In this document: positions 58,278 through 64,000 of the stretch, one piece after another
Layout of the letters: every line of letters starts with the position of its first letter
Position numbering within the stretch: the first letter of the stretch is position 1
From: JBGPQJ01 sp963709295
Lineage (GTDB): Bacteria; Chloroflexota; Anaerolineae; Anaerolineales; Villigracilaceae
Direction of reading: 5' to 3'
Assembly (NCBI GenBank): GCA_963709295.1
Contig: CAVPVW010000004.1
Span: 248,001 to 312,000 of the forward strand
DNA length: 64,000 nt
Translations under genes and position numbers: made by a program
The notes under the pieces: model-generated
Told to the model about the DNA's origin: nothing
What the model saw: the letters and a program-made list of their open reading frames with translations, nothing else
Database searches by the model: none

Positions 58278-59831
58278 TCAATGTGCCAACAACAATCCAA
58301 ACTCGATCGAATCCACCAGTGCGAGCCAGCTCGCCTCGATAATATTTGCGCTCGCGCCGACGGTGCTCCAGCGCTGGGTGCCGTTCTGGGTGTCGATCAG
58401 CACCCGGGTGGTCGCTTCGGTGCCGTTATCCGAATCCAGGATGCGGACCTTGTAATCGGCTAGGTGGAACAATCCAAGCTGCGGGTAGGTCGGGACAAGC
58501 GCCTTCCGCAGGGCAAGGTCCAGCGCATTGACGGGACCATTCCCCTCGGCGGCGGTGTGCAGCACATCCCCTTTGACCCGCACTTTGACCATGGCCTCTG
58601 CAAAAATTCCGCGCCCGGTGCGGTGTTCCACATTGACCAGAAAGTCGATCAACTCGAACGGCGGTTTGTAGTACATCTCCTGGCGCTTGAGCATCATCGC
58701 CACGGACGCGTCGGCAGCTTCGAAGGAAAATCCGCGCGCCTCGAGGTCTTTTATGTCGTTGAGCACGGGGACGACTTCGTCACCTTCCACTTCCACGCCG
58801 TGCTCCTCGGCCTTGCTGAGCAGGTTGCCGCGCCCGGACAGATCCGAGACGACCACGCGCATCTTGTTGCCGACCGCTTCCGGCGGGATATGCTGGTAGG
58901 ACTGTGCCGAACGGCGCATGGCCGCGACATGCACGCCGCCTTTGTGGGCGAAGGCGCTCTTGCCGACATAGGGCAGGTGGTCGTTGGGCGTGAGGTTGGC
59001 GACCTCATCCACAAAGTGTGACAGCTCTGTGAGCCGGCTTAGACTGCCTTTGGGCAGGCAGCGCATACCCATTTTGAGCTCCAGGTCCGCTATGATGGAG
59101 ACGAGATTGGCATTTCCGCAGCGCTCGCCGACGCCGTTGATGGTACCCTGCACCTGGATGGCGCCTTCACGCACCGCCACCAGGGAGTTGATCACGGCGC
59201 ATTCGCCGTCATTGTGGGTGTGGATGCCGAAGGGATGCCGGATTTCCGCTTTCACTTCGCGGACGATTTTCTCCACCTCCCAGGGCATGCTGCCGCCGTT
59301 GGTATCGCACAGCACGACCGTTTCCGCCCCGCCGCGGATGGAGGCTTTGAGTGTTTCAAGCGCATAGGAGTGGTCGGCCTTGTAGCCATCGAAGAAGTGC
59401 TCGGCATCGTAGATGACGCGCCGGTCGTTCGCGCGCAAATAGGCAACGGACTGCTCGATGATGCGCAGGTTGTCTTCCAGCGTGGTGAGCAGCACATCGG
59501 TCACATGCAGGGTCCAGGTCTTTCCGAAAACGGTGCAGACCGGTGAACCGGAATCGATCAGCGCTTTAATGCTGGCATCGTCTTCCGGTCCGCCTTTGGC
59601 GCGGCAGGTGGCGCCGAAGGCGGTGATTCTGGCGGTAGTCCAGTCCATATCACAGGCGCGCTCGAAAAACTCGACGTCCTTGGGGTTGGAACCCGGCCAG
59701 CCGCCTTCGATGAACGCCACGCCGAGGTGGTCCAGTTTTTGAGCAATGCGCACCTTGTCGCTGGCAGACAGATTGAATCCTTCGGACTGGGTGCCATCGC
59801 GCAGCGTGGTGTCGTAAATTTGGATAGTCAT
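58278..59831 (-). CDS. cimA: (R)-citramalate synthase
   Basis: A 517-residue DRE-TIM enzyme that condenses pyruvate and acetyl-CoA to citramalate, opening a threonine-independent route to isoleucine. The start IYDTTLRDGTQSEGFNLS and VAFIEGGWPGSNPKD separate CimA from LeuA. GIHTHNDGECAVINSL is the metal-binding HxH region, followed by the LeuA-type allosteric domain (LVPTYPQLGLFHLADYKVRI). No ribosome-binding site is visible before the ATG, perhaps because a small repeat occupies the gap to leuD. Intact. Confidence 0.93.
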   Translation of the reverse strand: MTIQIYDTTLRDGTQSEGFNLSASDKVRIAQKLDHLGVAFIEGGWPGSNPKDVEFFERACDMDWTTARITAFGATCRAKGGPEDDASIKALIDSGSPVCTVFGKTWTLHVTDVLLTTLEDNLRIIEQSVAYLRANDRRVIYDAEHFFDGYKADHSYALETLKASIRGGAETVVLCDTNGGSMPWEVEKIVREVKAEIRHPFGIHTHNDGECAVINSLVAVREGAIQVQGTINGVGERCGNANLVSIIADLELKMGMRCLPKGSLSRLTELSHFVDEVANLTPNDHLPYVGKSAFAHKGGVHVAAMRRSAQSYQHIPPEAVGNKMRVVVSDLSGRGNLLSKAEEHGVEVEGDEVVPVLNDIKDLEARGFSFEAADASVAMMLKRQEMYYKPPFELIDFLVNVEHRTGRGIFAEAMVKVRVKGDVLHTAAEGNGPVNALDLALRKALVPTYPQLGLFHLADYKVRILDSDNGTEATTRVLIDTQNGTQRWSTVGASANIIEASWLALVDSIEFGLLLAH

Positions 59832-59888
59832 GACAGTGATCAGTGAAGAGAGAACGGGGATTGGTGACTGTTCTCTATTCTCTACTCC
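59832..59888. repeat. Pyrimidine/purine-biased spacer with a small hairpin between leuD and cimA
   Basis: AGAGAAC (59849-59855) and GTTCTCT (59870-59876) form a 7-bp stem. The part after it is built of CTATTCTCTACTCCCTATTCT-like short units. It has no coding sign and displaces the usual ribosome-binding site of cimA. It looks like a small interspersed repeat; only a genome-wide comparison could show that. Confidence 0.4.
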
Positions 59889-60470
59889 CTATTCTCTTCG
59901 CTCGAACGCAGCGATTTCTTTTTCGAATCCCAGGATGTAACCGAGTTCGTCGACGCCGTTGAGCAGGCAGGTCTTGTTGAATGGATCGATCGGAAAGTTG
60001 ACCGAGCCGCCCGGGTAGGAGAGGGTCTGGGATGCGAGGTCCACCGTCAGGTCGGCGCGGGGTGATTTCTCGGCGAGGTCGAGCAGCATCTGGTGGGTCT
60101 TCTTGTCCACGATAACGGGTATCAAACCATTCTTCAGCGCATTGCTTCGGAAGATGTCTGCAAAGGAGGTGCTGATCACGGCGCGGAATCCGTACCCGGT
60201 CAGCGCCCAGGGGGCATGCTCGCGGCTCGATCCGCACCCGAAGTTGTCGCCTGCCAGGAGAATCTGTGCCCCGGCTGATTCAGGCTTGTTGATCACAAAT
60301 TCCGCTTTGGGAGAACCATCCTCGTGATAGCGCCAGTCAGCGAACAGGTTGCTGCCCATATCCTTCTTGTCGGTCGCTTTTAAAAATCGAGCCGGGATGA
60401 TCTGGTCGGTGTCGATGTTGTCGACGGGCAGTGAGACGACTCGGGATGTAAGTTGTGTGAAGTGAGCCAT
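59889..60470 (-). CDS. leuD: 3-isopropylmalate dehydratase small subunit
   Basis: A 193-residue swivel subunit that pairs with LeuC. DNIDTDQIIPARFL and DNFGCGSSREHAPWAL are the aconitase-C signatures. I chose the ATG at 60470, 4 nt after the leuC stop; the open frame extends upstream but only into leuC. Both subunits serve leucine synthesis and, with CimA, isoleucine synthesis. Intact. Confidence 0.95.
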   Translation of the reverse strand: MAHFTQLTSRVVSLPVDNIDTDQIIPARFLKATDKKDMGSNLFADWRYHEDGSPKAEFVINKPESAGAQILLAGDNFGCGSSREHAPWALTGYGFRAVISTSFADIFRSNALKNGLIPVIVDKKTHQMLLDLAEKSPRADLTVDLASQTLSYPGGSVNFPIDPFNKTCLLNGVDELGYILGFEKEIAAFERRE

Positions 60471-60474
60471 GTGT

Positions 60475-61878
60475 TTACCCTGCCAATGTGCGCGGATCGG
60501 CGACGGCGCCGGTGACGGCCGTCGCGGCGGCGGTGAGTGGCGAGGCGAGCAAGGTGCGCCCGCCCTTGCCCTGACGGCCTTCAAAGTTGCGGTTGCTGGT
60601 GCTGACGGCGTATTGCCCAGGCTCGAGCTGGTCGCCGTTCATGGCGATGCACATCGAGCAGCCGGCTTCGCGCCACTCTGCACCCGCTTCCTTGAAAATC
60701 CTGTCGAGGCCTTCGGATTCAGCCTGTTTCTTGACTTCCTGTGAACCGGGCACGACCATCACCCGCAACCCGCCGGCTACTTTGCGTCCTTTCATCAACG
60801 AAGCTGCCAGTCGTAGATCGGAGATGCGCGAGTTGGTGCATGAGCCGATGAAGACCACATCCACCTTCTTGCCGAGCAGGGATTGCCCGGGCTGCAGGCC
60901 CATGTAGGTCAGGGCTTTTTCGAGGGCGAGTTTCTGGCTGGCATCGCTGAGCGTGGAGGGATCGGGCACGCGTTCGGTGATCTTCATGCCCATGCCGGGA
61001 TTGGTCCCATAGGTGATCATCGGTTCGAGTTGGGCGGCCTCCAGCGTGACGGATTTGTCATAGGTCGCGCCTGCATCCGTGGGGAGGGTCTTCCAGCGGG
61101 CGACCGCTTTGTCCCAATCCCTGCCTTTGGGAGCCTGCTCGCGTCCGTGCAGGTAGTCGTAGGTGGCCTCGTCGGGGGCGATCAGGCCGGCGCGCGCACC
61201 GCCTTCAATGGACATGTTGCAGATGGTCATGCGCTCTTCCATCGTCAGGCCGCGGATGGCGCTGCCGGTGTACTCGAAGACATGTCCCGTCCCGCCGCCG
61301 ATGCCGATTTTGGCGATCAGCGCCAGGATGATATCCTTCGCGGAAACGCCGGCGGGCAGTCTCCCGTCCACGCGGATCTCGCAGGTCTTCGGCTTATTCT
61401 GCAGCAGGCATTGCGTGGCAAGCACGTGTTCCACTTCGCTGGTGCCGATGCCGAACGCCAGCGCGCCGAAGGCACCGTGCGTGGCAGTGTGGCTGTCGCC
61501 GCAAACAATGGTCATCCCCGGCTGGGTCAGGCCCAGCTCCGGCCCGATGACATGGACAATGCCGCGCTGCGGGCTGTTCATTCCATGCAGCGTGATGCCG
61601 AATTCGCCCGCATTGACCTCCATCTGCTTGATCTGGGCGGCGGCGAGCGGGTCGGCGATGGGCAGATCGGGCGACGTGGTCGGGATGGAATGGTCCATCG
61701 TTGCGACGGTGCGTTCGGGGCGCCGCACCTTCAATCCACGCTGACGCAGGCCGGTGAAGGCTTGCGGCGAGGTGACTTCGTGGACGAGATGCAGGTCAAT
61801 ATAAAGAATGGCCGGGGAGTCCGGTTGCTGGGCGACCAGGTGGGAATCCCAGATCTTCTCGAACAACGTTCTAGTCAT
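60475..61878 (-). CDS. leuC: 3-isopropylmalate dehydratase large subunit
   Basis: A 467-residue aconitase-type hydro-lyase with a [4Fe-4S] cluster. TLFEKIWDSHLV opens it, GDSHTATHGAFGALAFGIG is the family motif, and the cluster cysteines are in FIGSCTNSRISDLR and AGCSMCIAMN. I chose the ATG at 61878, where homology starts; it overlaps the end of the small 63-aa gene by 8 nt. Intact. Confidence 0.95.
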   Translation of the reverse strand: MTRTLFEKIWDSHLVAQQPDSPAILYIDLHLVHEVTSPQAFTGLRQRGLKVRRPERTVATMDHSIPTTSPDLPIADPLAAAQIKQMEVNAGEFGITLHGMNSPQRGIVHVIGPELGLTQPGMTIVCGDSHTATHGAFGALAFGIGTSEVEHVLATQCLLQNKPKTCEIRVDGRLPAGVSAKDIILALIAKIGIGGGTGHVFEYTGSAIRGLTMEERMTICNMSIEGGARAGLIAPDEATYDYLHGREQAPKGRDWDKAVARWKTLPTDAGATYDKSVTLEAAQLEPMITYGTNPGMGMKITERVPDPSTLSDASQKLALEKALTYMGLQPGQSLLGKKVDVVFIGSCTNSRISDLRLAASLMKGRKVAGGLRVMVVPGSQEVKKQAESEGLDRIFKEAGAEWREAGCSMCIAMNGDQLEPGQYAVSTSNRNFEGRQGKGGRTLLASPLTAAATAVTGAVADPRTLAG

Positions 61879-62062
61879 ACATGATTCCGGGGTAGCGATA
61901 TTTCTTTTCCAGTTCAAGAATGGCTTTGGTAACGACCTTCGGGATTCTCTTGGAGATCAGGTTGCTGACATCCCATCCCTTGGGCACGGTCTGCGGTTCG
62001 GGAAATGGATCAAAGGATGATGTCTGGACGGGTTCATTTTCATTGTTCTTTGCGGCGTTCAT
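61871..62062 (-). CDS. Small 63-aa protein of unknown function between leuA and leuC
   Basis: AAAGGAGAACACC stands directly before the ATG, a good ribosome-binding site, and the stop overlaps the leuC start by 8 nt. Both support real translation. The product is hydrophilic: an acidic, proline-rich first half (SSFDPFPEPQTVPKGWD) and a basic helical second half (LISKRIPKVVTKAILELEKK). I do not recognise it. It may only couple leuC translation, or be a small partner of LeuA or LeuC. Confidence 0.6.
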   Translation of the reverse strand: MNAAKNNENEPVQTSSFDPFPEPQTVPKGWDVSNLISKRIPKVVTKAILELEKKYRYPGIMYD

Positions 62063-62085
62063 GGTGTTCTCCTTTTTGAATGGGT

Positions 62086-63717
62086 TTATCCCAGCATGAC
62101 TCCATAATCATGCTGGAGGATTTCAGAGCTTTCAGTTTGGGCGACGATCAGCTTGTTGAGCGCGGCCAGATAGGCCTTCGCACTGGCGACGATGATGTCG
62201 GTGTCTGCGCCGTGACCGCCAAAGACGCGCGCATAGCTGGTCTCCTTCTGGGCATCCATTTTACTGATGGCTTCCTTCGGCTGGACGCGGACGGTCACCT
62301 CGCCGAGCGCGTCGATGCCTTCGGTGATGGCATGGATGTTGAACTCGAGCAGGGTGGCGGGGACCTTCACGATGGCGTCGATGGCCTTGTAGGTGGCGTC
62401 CACCGGGCCGGTGCCGACGTTGGCGTGGGTATGTATCTTGCCGTCGGGGCCGCGCAGCCGGATGGTGGCTGTGGGCATTCCCATCGTCCCGCATGCAACT
62501 TGCAGGCCGTCGAGCGCGTAAATATCGCGCGGGCGGTAGAACTCATCAGCAATAAGCGCTTCCAGGTCGAGGTCGGTGATGACCTTCTTGCGGTCGGCTA
62601 GCTCCTTGAAGCGCGCAAACGCCTTGTCGAGCTCCACTTCATCGAGTGAATGTCCCATTTCAGCCAGGCGGGCGCGCAGGGCATGCCGGCCGCTGTGCTT
62701 GCCAAGCACCAACCTGGATTGGTTGACACCCACATCCTCGGGCTTCATGATCTCGTAGGTCTGGTTGTTCTTGAGCATGCCGTCCTGGTGGATGCCGGCT
62801 TCGTGAGCGAAGGCATTCGCGCCGACGATCGCCTTGTTCGGCTGGACCACGATGCCGGTGTAGTTGCTGACCAGTTTGCTGACCCGGCTGATCTGGGTTG
62901 TATCGATCCCGGTCTCCAGCCCAAAAAAAGGACGGCGGGTCTTGAGTGTCATGACCACTTCCTCGAGCGAGGTGTTACCCGCCCGCTCACCGATGCCGTT
63001 GATGGTCACTTCGGCCTGGCGTGCCCCGGCCTGGATGCCTGCCAGCGCATTGGCGGTTGCCAGTCCAAGGTCGTCGTGGGTGTGAACTGAAACGGTCACG
63101 TTTTCAATTCCGGGCACATTCTTCATGATTCCCGAAATCAGCGCACCGAATTCGTCGGGCGTTGTGTAGCCTACGGTGTCGGGGATGTTGAGCGTGGTGG
63201 CGCCCGCTTTGATGGCCTCAGCCAGCACCACGTACAGGAAATCCGGATCGGAACGCCCGGCGTCCTCGGGGCTGAACTCCACATCCGCGCACAGGCTCTT
63301 TGCATAACCGACCATTTCGCGCACGCGTTCCACCACCTCCTCGGGATCCATCTTGAGCTTGAACTTCATGTGGATGGGGGAGGTCGCCAAAAAAGTGTGC
63401 AGGCGGGGATGGGACGCACCTTTGACCGCTTCCCAGGCCCTGTCGATATCGTTCTTGTTGGCGCGCGCCAGCCCGGCAATCACCGGGACTTTGGCATTGG
63501 GATCACCCTTTTGCGGGTTGCCCACTTCATTGGCGATTCGCCTGACGGCTTCAAGGTCATCGGGCGAGGCGGCTGGGAATCCGGCTTCGATGATGTCCAC
63601 ACCCATGCGCGCGAGCGAACGGGCGACCTCCAGCTTTTCAGCCGAAGTCATGGTCGCGCCGGGAGATTGCTCGCCGTCGCGCAGCGTGGTGTCGAACAAC
63701 TTCACATAATTACTCAT
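62086..63717 (-). CDS. leuA: 2-isopropylmalate synthase
   Basis: A 543-residue enzyme that commits 2-oxoisovalerate to leucine synthesis. VKLFDTTLRDGEQSPGATM opens the TIM barrel, VSVHTHDDLGLATANALAG holds the metal-binding HxH, and GNTSLEEVVMTLKTR and HEAGIHQDGMLKN belong to the subdomain. The C-terminal LeuA allosteric domain (from about residue 390) should bind leucine for feedback control. It follows ilvC by about 35 nt. Intact. Confidence 0.96.
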   Translation of the reverse strand: MSNYVKLFDTTLRDGEQSPGATMTSAEKLEVARSLARMGVDIIEAGFPAASPDDLEAVRRIANEVGNPQKGDPNAKVPVIAGLARANKNDIDRAWEAVKGASHPRLHTFLATSPIHMKFKLKMDPEEVVERVREMVGYAKSLCADVEFSPEDAGRSDPDFLYVVLAEAIKAGATTLNIPDTVGYTTPDEFGALISGIMKNVPGIENVTVSVHTHDDLGLATANALAGIQAGARQAEVTINGIGERAGNTSLEEVVMTLKTRRPFFGLETGIDTTQISRVSKLVSNYTGIVVQPNKAIVGANAFAHEAGIHQDGMLKNNQTYEIMKPEDVGVNQSRLVLGKHSGRHALRARLAEMGHSLDEVELDKAFARFKELADRKKVITDLDLEALIADEFYRPRDIYALDGLQVACGTMGMPTATIRLRGPDGKIHTHANVGTGPVDATYKAIDAIVKVPATLLEFNIHAITEGIDALGEVTVRVQPKEAISKMDAQKETSYARVFGGHGADTDIIVASAKAYLAALNKLIVAQTESSEILQHDYGVMLG

Positions 63718-63752
63718 AAAAGAATCTCCAGTAAATCAGTCTTCCAATAACG

Positions 63753-64000
63753 CTATTTCTTCCAATTCTCCGGTCTCAGCGACCGTACCGCGGCGCCTGC
63801 CTGCCACATTTCAGAATCACGGATCGCGGCGAGTTCCTTTTCCAACCCCTCCCGGTAATCGGGGCGGGAGTTGGCTTCCAGCGTGATGCGCGCTTCGTTG
63901 CCGGTTTCCACGCTGCGATACAGGTCGGTGAACACCGGGGCCACCGCATCACGGAACCTGCCCTTCCAGTCGAGCGCGCCGCGCTGGGCGGTGGTGGAAC
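63753..64000 (-). CDS. ilvC: Ketol-acid reductoisomerase, C-terminal end (cut by window edge)
   Basis: Only the last 82 codons are in the window. STTAQRGALDWKGRFRDAV and TLEANSRPDYREGLEKEL, ending AVRSLRPENWKK, match the C-terminus of IlvC forms as I recall them, with the conserved STTAQRGALDW segment. Position directly before leuA in the same direction fits an ilv-leu operon. The catalytic and NADPH-binding parts lie outside the window, so the call rests on the tail and context. Confidence 0.72.
   Translation of the reverse strand, partial: STTAQRGALDWKGRFRDAVAPVFTDLYRSVETGNEARITLEANSRPDYREGLEKELAAIRDSEMWQAGAAVRSLRPENWKK

Noticed and set aside
1..64000. rRNA, tRNA, CRISPR arrays, insertion sequences, integrases and phage genes
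   Set aside because: I looked for their sequence hallmarks by eye on both strands and saw none; a covariance-model or profile search could still find a missed tRNA or small RNA.

Overview
The window looks like a chromosome segment of an anaerobic, moderately GC-rich bacterium, most likely an Anaerolineae-type member of the Chloroflexota. The support is indirect: the style of the solute-binding lipoproteins, a stand-alone F420-dependent (Ddn-like) reductase, two separate glycyl radical enzyme (GRE) systems (oxygen-sensitive, so anaerobic life), and a leu/ilv/thr cluster with both LeuA and CimA. I could run no database search, so the taxonomy is inference. About 30 single-base indels break otherwise clear genes, often at short homopolymers. 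Most look like read or assembly errors. The indels are dense at 12-15 kb and absent from the amino-acid block at 56-64 kb.

Layout. 0.0-8.2 kb (minus): a CUT2 sugar importer of the YtfQRT/YjfF type with its LacI-family regulator, a secreted protein and an edge-cut zinc alcohol dehydrogenase. 8.5-15.4 kb (minus): a decaying xylose/rhamnose locus with GH3 beta-xylosidase, a xylose isomerase start remnant, threonine aldolase, frameshifted L-rhamnose isomerase, a rhaD-like remnant, a lactate-racemase-family LarA, and a rhamnosidase start joined to a UroD-fold tail. 15.6-20.0 kb (plus): three more UroD/MtaA-fold genes and a LuxR-ATPase::GH43-tail fusion remnant. 20.3-26.4 kb (minus): one very large alpha-2-macroglobulin-like protein with a thioester motif. 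26.7-31.5 kb (plus): a GRE of unknown substrate, its radical-SAM activase, a flavin-fold protein and a Ddn-like reductase. 31.7-37.8 kb: a ketopantoate-reductase-like enzyme, two FGGY sugar kinases, a BtpA/SgcQ protein and ribokinase.

38.0-53.3 kb is the most interesting part, a nucleoside import and breakdown locus. It holds a BmpA/PnrA-type binding protein, a tandem ABC ATPase, two permeases, a nucleoside hydrolase, a PfkB kinase, the GRE pair YjjW/YjjI, a third permease, a nucleoside phosphorylase, a nucleoside/base deaminase-like amidohydrolase, a second nucleoside hydrolase and an M20 hydrolase. YjjI has no established reaction. Its position inside an otherwise coherent nucleoside pathway suggests it acts on a product of nucleoside cleavage.

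53.4-64 kb: a methyltransferase, then a tight minus-strand biosynthetic operon ilvC'-leuA-(63 aa protein)-leuC-leuD-cimA-leuB-ilvE-thrC-thrB. It would make leucine, threonine, and isoleucine through citramalate, with LeuCDB serving both the LeuA and CimA branches. I saw no rRNA, tRNA, CRISPR array, IS element or phage gene.
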